DNA from: Mucilaginibacter roseus | GTDB lineage: Bacteria > Bacteroidota > Bacteroidia > Sphingobacteriales > Sphingobacteriaceae | Assembly: GCF_021215455.1 (NCBI RefSeq) | Contig: NZ_JAJPWV010000006.1 | Location: forward strand, 1 to 64,000 | Direction: 5' to 3' | DNA: 64,000 nucleotides | Shown here: positions 40,599-50,852 of the stretch, one piece after another | How positions within the stretch are numbered: position 1 is the stretch's first letter | Layout of the letters: each line of letters starts with the position of its first letter | Made by a program: the position numbers and the translations under genes | The notes under the pieces: generated by a model | Database searches by the model: none | The model's input: only the letters and a program-made list of their open reading frames with translations | Told to the model about the DNA's origin: nothing

Positions 40599-43565
40599 AT
40601 GAGAAGATTTTATCTAAAAAACTATGTGCTCTTGCTGGCCCTGATGCTTGTATCAGGCTTTGCATTTGCGCAATCAGGCAGTATAAGCGGTACTGTGCTT
40701 GATACCAAGCGCGAGAGCCTGCCTGGCGTATCAGTTACTGTTGACGGTACAACCGTTGGCACGGCTACTGATATGAACGGCGCTTTTAAGCTGAACAGCG
40801 TAAGTGCCGGTACACACACCATTACAGCCAAGTATATTGGCTATACAACGCTTACCAAAACGGTTACCGTTACAGCAGGCCAAACCACAAACGTTGAATT
40901 TCTGCTAACTGCCGAATCACAATCACTGAATGAGGTGGTGGTTATTGGCTACGGTACACAACAAAAAAAGGAACTTACCGGTTCAATTGCCACCGTAAGC
41001 TCAAAGGATTTTCAGAAAGGTACTATTACCTCACCGGAGCAATTAATTAACGGTAAAGTGGCAGGCGTACAGATCGTGTCAGGCGGCGGACAGCCGGGCG
41101 CAGGCAGCGAAATCCGCATCCGTGCGGGTGCATCGCTTAACGCGAGTAAATCTCCGTTAATCGTAGTTGATAATGTGCCTTTAAATGCTGATTTAATATC
41201 AGGTGTGGCTAACCCTTTAACACTCATTAACCCGAATGATATTGAAACTTTCACTGTTTTAAAAGATGCTAACGCTACAGCCATATATGGCTCGCGTGCA
41301 TCAAACGGTGTAATTTTGATCACTACTAAAAAAGGCGCCAGCGGCAAACCGCAAATCAACTTCAGCACCAATAATTCACTATCTACAGCTAACCGCAAAG
41401 TTAATGTACTTTCAACAAATCAGCTTCGCGATTATGTAAATACTAACGGCAATGCAACGCAAAAAGGTTTGCTGGGTGATGCAAGTACCAACTGGCAGAA
41501 CGAGATATTTCGTAATGCTTATACTACTGATAATAACCTCAGCGTTTCAGGCTCTGCTAAAAATACACCTTACCGTGTAAATATTGGCTACCTCAACCAG
41601 GATGGTATACTGATGCGTGACAACATGAACCGCGTATCAGGCGCTATTGGCATATCACCTAAGTTTTTTGATAAGCACCTAAAAGTTGATCTGAACATAA
41701 AGGGTACCTATTCAAAATCAACCTTTGCTAACCAAGGCGCTATTGGCTCGGCCATTATGTTTGATCCAACTCAAACCGTGCGCGATACCTCAAGCAAGTA
41801 TGGCGATTATTTTGAGTGGCAAAGCGGCGCAAACCCAAATCCAAATACCCCGCGTAACCCGGTTGCTTTAATTAATTTAAAAGATGATAAAGGCCGTGCC
41901 GCCCGTAGTTTTGGTAACCTGCAGTTAGATTATACCTTCCACTTTTTACCCGAAATGCGTGCTAACTTAAACGTTGGTTATGATGTTTCGCGTGGCCAGG
42001 GTACAACCGTTGTACCTGATTTTGCTGCACAAAACTACTCAACCCAGGGTTTAAGATCTCGTTATATGAACGATGTATCCAACAAAGTGCTTGAGTTTTA
42101 CCTGGCGTATAAAAAGGATTTCAAATCAATAAACAGTAACCTGGACGCGATTGCCGGTTACGGTTATTATGATAACAAACGTACTACCAATAATTATTCA
42201 AGTTATCGCTTTGATGGTACTACGGCCATATCTAACCCGGTATTTCCGTTTGATATACAACAAAGCAGGTTGCTTTCGTACTACGGCCGTGCTATTTATA
42301 CTTACGCCGGTAAATACATCCTTTCTGGTACTATCCGTACCGATGGTTCATCAAGGTTCAGTCCGGAAGACAGGCATCGTTGGGGCGTGTTCCCTTCAGG
42401 CGCGTTTACCTGGAGAATCAGCGAAGAGCCCATGCTGAAAAGCAGCAATACCTTGTCTGATCTTAAACTGCGTGTAAGCTACGGTGTAACCGGTCAGCAG
42501 GATGGAATAGGCAATTACACTTACCAGCCTATATATGGCTTGAGCGCCAATGAATCGCAATACCAATTTGGTAATCAGTTTTACTACATGTATGCCCCAA
42601 CCGCTTATGACAAGGATTTGAGATGGGAAAGCACAGCAACTACAAACATCGGTATTGATTACGGTTTCCTGAACGGACGTATATCAGGTGCTGTAGATGT
42701 TTTTTATAAAAAAACTAAAGATCTGTTAGCGGTGGTTAACATTCCGGTAGGCTCAAACTTTAGCAACCAGTTACTCACCAACGTGGGTAATATGGAAAAC
42801 AAGGGTGTGGAGTTCAGTATTAACGGCGCAGCCATTAAATCAAAATCATTTAACTGGGATTTAGGCTTTAACTTCACTTATCTTGAAAATAAGGTGACTA
42901 ACCTTACCCTTGTACCTGATGATGATTACTTTGTTCCGGCAACAACTATAACCGGTGCAACGGGTAACTATATACAATATCATACCATTAACAGGGCACC
43001 AAACAGCTTTTATGTTTACAAACAGGTATATGGCGATAATGGTAAACCGTTAGAAGGTGTTTATGAAGATCTGGATGGCGATGGCAGCATTACGGCAAGT
43101 GACAGGTACTTCTACAAAAACCCGGCACCTAAGTTCTTGATGGGTTTTACTACCTCGGTAAATTATCAAAAATGGACTGTGGCTACTGTGTTACGTGCCA
43201 GCATAGGCAACTATATGTATGATAATATTTCATCAAACCTGGCAACACGTTCAAATATCCTTAATTCAGGCGGAAGCATTAACAACGCGCCGGTTGACTT
43301 CTTAAATACGGGCTTTACAGTAAACCAGTATAACAGTGATTACTATGTTAAAAATGCATCGTTCCTGAAAATGGATAACCTGAGCCTAAGCTACAATGCG
43401 GGCCGCGTAGCTAATTCATTTAACCTTAGCGTATCAGCCAACGTTCAAAATGTATTTGTAGTAAGCAAGTACAAAGGGCTTGATCCGGAAGTGTTTACCG
43501 GTATAGATTACAACCTTTACCCAAGGCCGCGTATTTACACATTGGGCTTAAACGTAGGTTTTTAA
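40599..43565 (+). CDS. susC: SusC-type TonB-dependent outer membrane transporter
   Basis: 988 aa from the ATG at 40599 (MRRFYLKNYVLLLALMLVSG signal peptide, cleavage after FAFAQ). A CarboxypepD-reg-like N-terminal domain at about 25-105 (SISGTVLDTKRESLPGVSV) comes first. The TonB box-like NEVVVIGYGTQ at about 115-125, the plug domain (INGKVAGVQIVSGGGQPG, DANATAIYGSRASNGVI) and a 22-strand barrel ending in LNVGF follow. It imports maltodextrins with the SusD lipoprotein as lid. It is 22 bp before susD, the fixed SusCD order. Confidence 0.95.
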   Translation: MRRFYLKNYVLLLALMLVSGFAFAQSGSISGTVLDTKRESLPGVSVTVDGTTVGTATDMNGAFKLNSVSAGTHTITAKYIGYTTLTKTVTVTAGQTTNVEFLLTAESQSLNEVVVIGYGTQQKKELTGSIATVSSKDFQKGTITSPEQLINGKVAGVQIVSGGGQPGAGSEIRIRAGASLNASKSPLIVVDNVPLNADLISGVANPLTLINPNDIETFTVLKDANATAIYGSRASNGVILITTKKGASGKPQINFSTNNSLSTANRKVNVLSTNQLRDYVNTNGNATQKGLLGDASTNWQNEIFRNAYTTDNNLSVSGSAKNTPYRVNIGYLNQDGILMRDNMNRVSGAIGISPKFFDKHLKVDLNIKGTYSKSTFANQGAIGSAIMFDPTQTVRDTSSKYGDYFEWQSGANPNPNTPRNPVALINLKDDKGRAARSFGNLQLDYTFHFLPEMRANLNVGYDVSRGQGTTVVPDFAAQNYSTQGLRSRYMNDVSNKVLEFYLAYKKDFKSINSNLDAIAGYGYYDNKRTTNNYSSYRFDGTTAISNPVFPFDIQQSRLLSYYGRAIYTYAGKYILSGTIRTDGSSRFSPEDRHRWGVFPSGAFTWRISEEPMLKSSNTLSDLKLRVSYGVTGQQDGIGNYTYQPIYGLSANESQYQFGNQFYYMYAPTAYDKDLRWESTATTNIGIDYGFLNGRISGAVDVFYKKTKDLLAVVNIPVGSNFSNQLLTNVGNMENKGVEFSINGAAIKSKSFNWDLGFNFTYLENKVTNLTLVPDDDYFVPATTITGATGNYIQYHTINRAPNSFYVYKQVYGDNGKPLEGVYEDLDGDGSITASDRYFYKNPAPKFLMGFTTSVNYQKWTVATVLRASIGNYMYDNISSNLATRSNILNSGGSINNAPVDFLNTGFTVNQYNSDYYVKNASFLKMDNLSLSYNAGRVANSFNLSVSANVQNVFVVSKYKGLDPEVFTGIDYNLYPRPRIYTLGLNVGF

Positions 43566-43587
43566 CCTTTTATAAAGAGATTATTTT

Positions 43588-45162
43588 ATGAAAAATAGAC
43601 TAAAAATATATGCAGCCCTGATGGTAATTGCTGTGGCTGTAACATCATGTGCTAAAGATCTGAACCTGAAGCCGACTAATGACGTAACCGCCGATGTGGT
43701 TTACGCCACGCCGGCAGGCTATAAGGGCGCTTTAGCCAAGGTATATGGCAGCTTTGCGCAAACCGGTAACAGCGGTGCCGGTAGCGGCGATTTGGGCGGT
43801 ATCGATGCCGGTACGTCGGATTTTTTCCGTCTCTATTTTGGCGCGCAGGAATTGTCGACAGACGAGGCCGTATGCGCCTGGTTGGGTGACCCGGGCGTAT
43901 CCGAAATTGACCAAATGACCTGGTCATCAACCAACCTGATGCTGCAGGGGCTTTATACCCGTTCTATCTACCAAATAACCCTGGCTAACGAGTTTATCCG
44001 CGAAAGTACCGATGCTAAATTAGCCAGCCGTAACATTAGCGGTAATGACGCCACCGAGATTAAATATTATGTTGCCGAAGCCCGTTTTTTACGTGCTTTT
44101 CAATACTGGGTGTTGTTAGACCTTTACGGCAATCCACCGTTTATAACCGAAGCTGATAACATTGGTAAAGATTTACCGAAGCAAACAACAAGGGCTGCGC
44201 TGTTTAGCTACGTAGAGTCAGAACTGAAAGCGGTTGAAACATTGCTTAAGGACCCGCGTACCAATGAGTATGGCCGTGCTGATAAAGCCGCTGCCTGGGC
44301 ATTACTTGCACGCTTGTACCTTAACGCGCAGGTTTATACCGGTACAGAGCATAACGGCGATGCTATTACTTACGCCAACAAAGTTATTGGAGCGGGTTAT
44401 ACACTGCACAGCCAATATAAAAACCTGTTCTTGGCTGATAACGATTTAAACAATCCCGAAACCATATTTGCTATTGCGTACGATGGTGTTAAAACACAAA
44501 ATTACGGCGGCTCAACTTACCTGATCAATGCCGCTATCAACGCTGATATGAAACCGGCCGAGTTTGGCGTGCCAAACGGTGGCTGGGGTGGTAACCGTAC
44601 CCGCCAAAACCTGCCTAACAAGTTTACTAACGCTAATGATAAGCGCTCCATGTTTTTTGGTGAGAAGCGCGAGGTGGATGATCTCGCTACGTTTACTGAC
44701 GGATTAGCGGTAACTAAATTCAAAAACATTACCCAGGCCGGTGCTGCAGCCCCATCTGTAGGCGGTACTTTTTGCTCGATGGATATTCCATTATTCCGTT
44801 TGGCTGAGATGTATATGATTTATGCTGAAGCTACCGCACGTGGTGGTAACGGAGGTAATCAGGCAACGGCTATTACCTACCTAAATAACCTGCGTACACG
44901 CGCTTATGGCAATTCATCCGGTAACGTTAGCTCTTTGGTATTAAATGACCTGTTAGATGAGTATAGCCGTGAGTTTTACTGGGAAGGCCATCGCCGTACT
45001 GATTTGGTGCGTTTTGGTAAATATACTGATGCATCATACCTATGGCCATATAAAGGCGGTGTTAAAGCAGGCCGTGGTGTTGAATCGTACCGCAACCTGT
45101 TCCCGCTGCCATCAACAGATGTGATAGCTAACCCTAACTTGAAACAAAACCCAGGCTATTGA
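43588..45162 (+). CDS. susD: SusD-type starch-binding outer membrane lipoprotein
   Basis: 524 aa, lipoprotein with C21 after VAVTS. The TPR-like helical SusD fold is supported by LNLKPTNDVTADVVYATPAGYKGAL at the start, YVAEARFLRAFQYWVLLDLYGNPPF (helical core), the RLAEMYMIYAEATARGG segment and a C-terminal NNLRTRAYG / REFYWEGHRRTDLVRFGKY block that is highly typical. It ends ANPNLKQNPGY, the usual SusD tail. It binds starch chains and closes over SusC. Confidence 0.95.
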   Translation: MKNRLKIYAALMVIAVAVTSCAKDLNLKPTNDVTADVVYATPAGYKGALAKVYGSFAQTGNSGAGSGDLGGIDAGTSDFFRLYFGAQELSTDEAVCAWLGDPGVSEIDQMTWSSTNLMLQGLYTRSIYQITLANEFIRESTDAKLASRNISGNDATEIKYYVAEARFLRAFQYWVLLDLYGNPPFITEADNIGKDLPKQTTRAALFSYVESELKAVETLLKDPRTNEYGRADKAAAWALLARLYLNAQVYTGTEHNGDAITYANKVIGAGYTLHSQYKNLFLADNDLNNPETIFAIAYDGVKTQNYGGSTYLINAAINADMKPAEFGVPNGGWGGNRTRQNLPNKFTNANDKRSMFFGEKREVDDLATFTDGLAVTKFKNITQAGAAAPSVGGTFCSMDIPLFRLAEMYMIYAEATARGGNGGNQATAITYLNNLRTRAYGNSSGNVSSLVLNDLLDEYSREFYWEGHRRTDLVRFGKYTDASYLWPYKGGVKAGRGVESYRNLFPLPSTDVIANPNLKQNPGY

Positions 45163-45187
45163 TCATTACCAATTATAGATTTTCATC

Positions 45188-46279
45188 ATGAAAAATTTAA
45201 TAAAAAATATATTACTGCTTGGCTCGGTTGTACTGATGCTTGCAGCCTGTAAAAAGGACGAAACACGGGTTGTAGCTAAGAGCGACGCTACAGCGCCGGC
45301 ACTCACCGCTACTTACGAAAATTTGGTGCTTAATGAAGCGGACGCTGCCGCTGAAGCCATTATGTTTAAATGGAGCAAAGCGGATTACGGTTATAGCGCG
45401 GCCATTAGCTACACGGTTGAGGTTGCTAAAAAGGACAGCAATTTTGTTAATGCCAAAAGCGTTTCGGCAGGCGCTAATTCTCAGCTGGTATTAACTGTAG
45501 GTGCATTTAATAGCCTGCTTAACCAGCTTAACCTGGTGGGCTTTGCTCAAAATGATGTAGAGGTAAGGGTAAAATCTGAAATTGGCGGCGGTGTAGCCCC
45601 GGTTTACTCAAAAAGTATACCGCTGGTAGTTAGCCCATACCTGGACAAACCTGCCTATCAAACACTTTACCTGGTAGGCGACGGCACATTTGGCCAATGG
45701 GACAACAATAAAGCTACCCCTGTTTTCCGTGATCCGGCAAATGCCTTTGTGTTTACCTTCACCGGTAATTTTTCAAACGGAGCCTTCAAGTTTTTGGGCA
45801 AACTTGGGCAGTGGTATCCATCATGGGGCAGCAACGGCAGTGGCGGTGTAATGTTCCGCGAAAAGGATGCAGATCCTGATCCGGCAAACTTCCCGATAAC
45901 TTCAGGTTATCATAAAGTGACGCTGAACCTGCGCAGCAATACATACACCGATGTACCTTATGATGCCAGCGGAAAAACAACTTATGCTTCAATAGGTATA
46001 ATTGGTCCGTTTACAGATTGGGGTAGTATAATACCAATGACTAATACTACGCTTAACCCGCACATTTGGACTATTGACCATACCTTTGACAGTGACACCG
46101 AAATGAAATTCAGGATAGCCGAAGGTTGGAGTGTAAACTGGGGGCCAGCTAACGATGGTACCGCAAGCGATGTTTACGGCGTTGGCGGTAACGGCGGTGG
46201 TAACTTTAAAGTTAAAGCTGGTTCATACACAATCATCTTTAACGATATGACCGCTGAATACGTCTTCATCAAAAAATAA
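45188..46279 (+). CDS. susE: SusE-like surface starch-binding lipoprotein
   Basis: 363 aa, lipoprotein (C21 after MLAA, followed by KKDE). The N-terminal SusE domain at about 35-150 (LVLNEADAAAEAIMFKWSKA) is followed by two SusE/SusF starch-binding modules with aromatic pairs: YLVGDGTFGQW and GKLGQWYPSWG (about 160-250), then GIIGPFTDWGS with WSVNWGPANDG (about 270-360). It has two such modules, as in SusE, not three as in SusF. It binds starch at the outer surface. A strong terminator follows directly. Confidence 0.88.
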   Translation: MKNLIKNILLLGSVVLMLAACKKDETRVVAKSDATAPALTATYENLVLNEADAAAEAIMFKWSKADYGYSAAISYTVEVAKKDSNFVNAKSVSAGANSQLVLTVGAFNSLLNQLNLVGFAQNDVEVRVKSEIGGGVAPVYSKSIPLVVSPYLDKPAYQTLYLVGDGTFGQWDNNKATPVFRDPANAFVFTFTGNFSNGAFKFLGKLGQWYPSWGSNGSGGVMFREKDADPDPANFPITSGYHKVTLNLRSNTYTDVPYDASGKTTYASIGIIGPFTDWGSIIPMTNTTLNPHIWTIDHTFDSDTEMKFRIAEGWSVNWGPANDGTASDVYGVGGNGGGNFKVKAGSYTIIFNDMTAEYVFIKK

Positions 46280-46286
46280 AAAGATT

Positions 46287-46323
46287 AAACAGGGCGTGGC
46301 TTACTGCCTCGCCCTGTTTTTTT
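46287..46323 (+). terminator. Strong intrinsic terminator inside the starch locus
   Basis: Perfect 10-bp GC-rich stem AAACAGGGCG/CGCCCTGTTT (46287-46296 and 46310-46319) followed by eight T, 8 bp past the susE stop and 45 bp before the GH31 ATG. No -7 box is visible between them, so downstream genes must depend on read-through or an unrecognised promoter. A smaller CCGGA/TCCGG hairpin follows at 46324-46337. Confidence 0.85.
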
Positions 46324-46367
46324 CCGGATCAATCCGGGCAATTCAAACATCGTAATCTAACGTATTT

Positions 46368-48821
46368 ATGAAGATGCAGTTTAAGGTACTTGGTACTTTA
46401 GGGCTATGCTTTGCCCTGAATTTTGCCTCGGTAGCTCAAAATTCACCGGTAAAAAACATTGGCGATGTTACCGGGGCTGAGATTAACGGGCAGCAGGTAA
46501 ACTTTACCACCCAAAATGCCCACGCCGAGGTAACGGTTTATACGCCATCGGTTGTACGGGTGCGTATTGATAAAAAAGAACTCGCGCCCGATTTTTCGTA
46601 CGCGGTAGTTGCCAGGCCGCAACAGGTAAAGGCGGCCATTACTCAAAATGATAATGAGGTAAGTATAATTACCGATTCGCTTAAACTTGTAATCAGTAAA
46701 AAACCATTCGCAGTAACTTTTTATACGCCTGATGGAAAAATCATCAGTCAGGACGAAAGTGGTTTAACCACTTCATGGGTAAACGAAAACGTAACCACCT
46801 ACAAAAAAATGCAGGATGGCGAACGTTTTGTGGGTTTAGGCGAAAAAACCGGCGGGCTTGATCGCCGCGGTTCGGGCTATACACACTGGAACTCGGACGT
46901 ATTTGGCTACCGTGTTGATCAGGATCCATTGTACTCTACTATTCCGTTCTATATCGGCATACACCACGGTCTTAATTACGGTATATTTTTAGATAATACC
47001 TGGCAAAGCGATTTTAACTTTGGCGCCAGCAACAACCGCTTTTCATCATTCGGTGCACGTGGTGGCGAGATGAACTATTATTTCATCTACCATAAAAATC
47101 TGGCGGATATCATCTCCTCGTACACAGCGCTTACCGGTCGCATGAATTTGCCGCCGCTGTGGAGCCTGGGCTACCAGCAAAATCGCTACAGTTATTACCC
47201 TGATACCGAGGTATACCGTATTGCCCAAACGCTGCGTGAAAAGAAAATTCCGGCGGATGGGATTACGCTCGACATCCATTATATGGATAAATACAAAGTG
47301 TTTACCTGGGATAAGAACCGTTTTCCTGATCCGGTAAAAATGAACAACCGCCTGAAAGAAATGGGTTTTAAAACCACGGTTATTGTTGATCCGGGTGTAA
47401 AAACCGAGGCTGGTTACGGCGTTTACGAACGCGGACTGAAGGACGACATCTTTATAAAATATGCCGATAACACCAACTATACCGGCGAAGTATGGCCGGG
47501 CTGGTGCCATTTCCCGGATTTTACCAGTGCCAAAGGGCGCGATTGGTGGCAGGGCGAAATAAAGCAGTACGCTGCCGACGGCGTTAGCGGTATATGGAAT
47601 GATATGAACGAGATTGCTACTTGGGGACAAAAAATGCCCGATAACGTGATCTTTAATTGGGAAGGCCGTAAGGCTGCTCACCCCGAAGCACGTAATGCAT
47701 ATGGTATGCAAATGGCGCGTGCCAGCTACGAGGGCTTTCGCAAGGCTTTGAATAAACGCCCGTTTATTTTAAGCCGTTCAGGGTATGCGGGTTTGCAGCG
47801 TTACGCTGCGCTATGGACAGGCGATAACCGTGCCGAAGATGACCATATGTTACAGGGCGTGCGTTTAATAAGCAGTTTAGGCCTAAGTGGCGTGCCGTTT
47901 ACCGGTATGGATATTGGTGGTTTTACCGGCAATGCCAGCGTAGCGCTCTATACCAAATGGGTGCAGATAGGGGCTTTCAGTCCTTACTTTCGTAACCATA
48001 CCGGCGTAAATACCAAATCGGCCGAACCGTGGGCGTTTGGCGAAGAAGCGTTAGAGATTGCCCGTAACTACATTAACCTGCGCTATAAATTGTTGCCATA
48101 CCTGTACTCCACATTTTATGAGGCCACGCAGGATGGTTTGCCGGTAGTACGTTCCCTGGCTATTAATTATACGCATGATGCGAAGGTTTACCAATATCAA
48201 AATCAGTACCTGTTTGGTAATGCGTTTTTGGTGGCACCCTTTGCCGGTACCGATGCTTACGGAACAATTTATCTGCCCAAAGGCAAATGGTATTACTTAT
48301 ACTCTGATGCGGTAAGCAACGGTAATAGCGAAACCATTGTAAAACTTGTTAACACCTCGATACCGGTTTTTGTAAAGGAAAGCGCTATCATACCAATGCA
48401 ATCGCTGATACAAAACACTACCGAAAAGCCTACCGATACCCTTAACGTACACATTTACAAAGGCGATGTAAACAACAGTTTTGTTTATTACGAGGATGAC
48501 GGCGAAACATACGATTACGAAAAAGGCAGCTTTTACAAACGTAACATAAGCTATAACTCCGCTAAAAAAACAGTCACCTTTGGTAAGGCCGATGGCTCGT
48601 TAGCATCAAAATTCAAATATGTGCGCCTGTATATGCACGGGTTTGGCAATGCAGAAATAAAGGCGGGCGGACAAAAGGTACAATCCAAAACGGAATTCAT
48701 ATCATTTATCAACCCGGTATCAAAGTTTGATCCGCAGGGGGTGGCTAACGTGGCCGAAGGCAGCAATACGCAAACTATAACATTGCCCAATAAAAGCAGT
48801 GAGTTCATCATAAACTATTAA
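46368..48821 (+). CDS. GH31 alpha-glucosidase, exported
   Basis: 817 aa with a signal peptide (MKMQFKVLGTLGLCFALNFA, cut after SVAQ), so periplasmic. GH31 catalytic nucleophile D412 in GIWNDMNE and general acid/base D486 in LWTGDNR. The N-terminal galactose-mutarotase-like domain extends to about 255 and beta-sheet domains follow the barrel from about 590. It trims maltose and maltooligosaccharides to glucose, the task carried out by GH97 SusB in Bacteroides. Follows the terminator after susE; 8 bp before the last gene. Confidence 0.92.
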   Translation: MKMQFKVLGTLGLCFALNFASVAQNSPVKNIGDVTGAEINGQQVNFTTQNAHAEVTVYTPSVVRVRIDKKELAPDFSYAVVARPQQVKAAITQNDNEVSIITDSLKLVISKKPFAVTFYTPDGKIISQDESGLTTSWVNENVTTYKKMQDGERFVGLGEKTGGLDRRGSGYTHWNSDVFGYRVDQDPLYSTIPFYIGIHHGLNYGIFLDNTWQSDFNFGASNNRFSSFGARGGEMNYYFIYHKNLADIISSYTALTGRMNLPPLWSLGYQQNRYSYYPDTEVYRIAQTLREKKIPADGITLDIHYMDKYKVFTWDKNRFPDPVKMNNRLKEMGFKTTVIVDPGVKTEAGYGVYERGLKDDIFIKYADNTNYTGEVWPGWCHFPDFTSAKGRDWWQGEIKQYAADGVSGIWNDMNEIATWGQKMPDNVIFNWEGRKAAHPEARNAYGMQMARASYEGFRKALNKRPFILSRSGYAGLQRYAALWTGDNRAEDDHMLQGVRLISSLGLSGVPFTGMDIGGFTGNASVALYTKWVQIGAFSPYFRNHTGVNTKSAEPWAFGEEALEIARNYINLRYKLLPYLYSTFYEATQDGLPVVRSLAINYTHDAKVYQYQNQYLFGNAFLVAPFAGTDAYGTIYLPKGKWYYLYSDAVSNGNSETIVKLVNTSIPVFVKESAIIPMQSLIQNTTEKPTDTLNVHIYKGDVNNSFVYYEDDGETYDYEKGSFYKRNISYNSAKKTVTFGKADGSLASKFKYVRLYMHGFGNAEIKAGGQKVQSKTEFISFINPVSKFDPQGVANVAEGSNTQTITLPNKSSEFIINY

Positions 48822-48829
48822 AACCAACT

Positions 48830-50719
48830 ATGAATATGAAAGCTGTATATAAAATATTTCTGGTTGCTTTTTTACTTGCCGGGGTGGCGTGTAAAAAGAG
48901 TGACCCGGTGACGAACAAACCGGAACCTACACCAAATAATACGGAAATTCCGGCCAACGCGGGCGATGGCGTTACCTTTATTAACGATGGCAAATCGGCA
49001 ATATTTAACCTGTACGCGCCTGGTAAAATCTCAGTATCCGTTATCGGCGATTTTAATGATTGGCAACCTGCCAAAATGAAAACCACTACTGATGGAACCC
49101 GCTGGTGGATACAAGTGGATGGCCTGGATGCCAATACTGAATATGCTTATCAGTACCTCATCAACGGAAATCTGCGCGTAGCTGATCCGTACACCGAAAA
49201 GATACTTGACCCGGATAACGACAAGTATATTCCGTCTTCGGTATATCCTAATTTGAAAGCGTATCCAACCGGAAAAACCACTTCGATAGTAAGTGTTATG
49301 CAAGCCAACCAGCCAGCATACTCCTGGAAGGTGAACAACTTTACCCGTCCGGCTAAAAAGGACCTCGTGGTATATGAATTACTGGTGCGCGATTTTGTGA
49401 GCGATCATAGCTACAAAACCATTATTGATACGCTGGATTATATTAGTCGTTTAGGCGTTAACGCCATTGAGCTGATGCCGGTTGCCGAGTTTGAAGGCAA
49501 TGAATCATGGGGATATAATGATTCGTTCTTCTTCGCGCCCGATAAATATTACGGTACCAAGAACGATCTGAAAGCCCTGGTTGATGCCTGCCACCAGCGT
49601 GGTATAGCCGTTATTATGGATATTGTGCTTAACCATGCTTTCGGCTCATCGCCCATGGTACGTATGTACTTTGACCAATCAACCGGCAAACCAACCGCAA
49701 GCAATCCCTGGTTTAATGTGGATGCCAAGCACCCTTTTAACGTTGGGTACGATTTTAACCACGAAAGCGCGGCCACCAGGTATTTCTCAAAAAATGTAAT
49801 GCGCCATTGGCTTAAGGAGTACAAGATAGATGGTTACCGTTTTGACCTTTCGAAAGGGTTTACGCAAACAAATAACCCGAATGATGTAAACGCGTGGTCA
49901 GCTTATGATGCCAGCCGTATCGCCATCTGGAAGGATTACAACAATTTCATTAAAACCGTTGATCCGAATGCTTATGTAATACTGGAGCATTTTGCCGCCG
50001 CGCAGGAAGAAAAGGAACTGGCCGCTGATGGCATGATGCTGTGGAATAATGTGGCCTATGGTTTCCAGGAAGCTAATATGGGATGGATGAATTCGTCAGA
50101 CCTTTCGTGGTTGATGCCTGCTGCACATACCTTTACCGTATCTGATGCATTGGTTGGTTATGCCGAAAGCCATGACGAGGAGCGCGTAATGTTTAAAAAC
50201 GTTACTTATGGCAATCAGGATGGCTACAACGCCCGCCTGTTGAACAACGGACTTAAACGTGGCGCCATGACAGCCGCCTTCCTGATGGCTGCACAGGGGC
50301 CTAAAATGATTTGGCAGTTTGGCGAGCTGGGTTATGATATCAGCATTGACCAAAACGGCCGTACCGGCAACAAGCCTATCCTATGGACTTACCAAAACGT
50401 GCCCGAGCGCAAAGCGCTGTACAATGCCTACGCCAAATACATAAAAATGAAGTTAAAAAACCCGGTATTCGGCGCTAATACCGCTACCTATACACTTACC
50501 GGCGCGGTAAAAAATATGGCACTCAGCGGCAGTGGTGTTGATGTACAGGTGGTAGGTAACTATGATGTAACGGCCCAAACCGCTACAATAGCGTTTACCA
50601 AAACCGGCACCTGGTATGATTATGTTACCGGCAACACCCTTAACGTAACCAGCACAAGCATGAGCCTCACCCTGCAACCGGGCGAGTACCACATATACAG
50701 CTCAGCCAAGCTGCAATAA
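48830..50719 (+). CDS. GH13 alpha-amylase lipoprotein (SusG-like, with N-terminal CBM48-type domain)
   Basis: 629 aa, lipoprotein at C21 (LLAGVACKK). An E-set/CBM48-like domain spans about 50-125 with the sequence GDFNDWQPAKM. The GH13 barrel from about 175 has D339 (DGYRFD), E386 (LEHF) and D449 (ESHDEER) as catalytic residues and region I DIVLNH at about 264-269. The lipid anchor suggests the outer membrane, where SusG makes the first cut of starch. The N-terminal CBM48 is unlike the CBM58 inserted in Bacteroides SusG, so the parallel is one of role only. Last gene of the locus; terminator follows. Confidence 0.9.
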   Translation: MNMKAVYKIFLVAFLLAGVACKKSDPVTNKPEPTPNNTEIPANAGDGVTFINDGKSAIFNLYAPGKISVSVIGDFNDWQPAKMKTTTDGTRWWIQVDGLDANTEYAYQYLINGNLRVADPYTEKILDPDNDKYIPSSVYPNLKAYPTGKTTSIVSVMQANQPAYSWKVNNFTRPAKKDLVVYELLVRDFVSDHSYKTIIDTLDYISRLGVNAIELMPVAEFEGNESWGYNDSFFFAPDKYYGTKNDLKALVDACHQRGIAVIMDIVLNHAFGSSPMVRMYFDQSTGKPTASNPWFNVDAKHPFNVGYDFNHESAATRYFSKNVMRHWLKEYKIDGYRFDLSKGFTQTNNPNDVNAWSAYDASRIAIWKDYNNFIKTVDPNAYVILEHFAAAQEEKELAADGMMLWNNVAYGFQEANMGWMNSSDLSWLMPAAHTFTVSDALVGYAESHDEERVMFKNVTYGNQDGYNARLLNNGLKRGAMTAAFLMAAQGPKMIWQFGELGYDISIDQNGRTGNKPILWTYQNVPERKALYNAYAKYIKMKLKNPVFGANTATYTLTGAVKNMALSGSGVDVQVVGNYDVTAQTATIAFTKTGTWYDYVTGNTLNVTSTSMSLTLQPGEYHIYSSAKLQ

Positions 50720-50758
50720 AGCATAAGCATTTGGATAAATGCTTTGGTTTAATTAGTT

Positions 50759-50790
50759 AAAAAGCCACTCCGTAAGGGAGCGGCTTTTTT
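50759..50790 (+). terminator. Terminator of the starch locus
   Basis: Stem AAGCC(A)CTCC/GGAG(C)GGCTT with one mismatch, loop GTAA-type, followed by six T. It lies 40 bp after the GH13 stop, with a small AAGCATTT/AAATGCTT hairpin before it at 50725-50744. Confidence 0.75.
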
Positions 50791-50800
50791 GCATAAAAAA

Positions 50801-50825
50801 GCGCCCCGGCTTTAGCCGAAGGCGC
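50801..50825 (-). terminator. Terminator of the S74-domain gene
   Basis: Nested stem GCGCC/GGCGC and CGGC/GCCG with a short loop. On the minus strand it is followed by six T (A-run at 50795-50800). Confidence 0.7.
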
Positions 50826-50852
50826 TCGCACTATATAACTAAACTCAACTGT

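Noticed and set aside
47046..47711. A 221-codon open frame antisense to the GH31 gene
   Set aside because: It is the mirror of a strongly conserved GH31 catalytic region on the plus strand; no independent coding signal.
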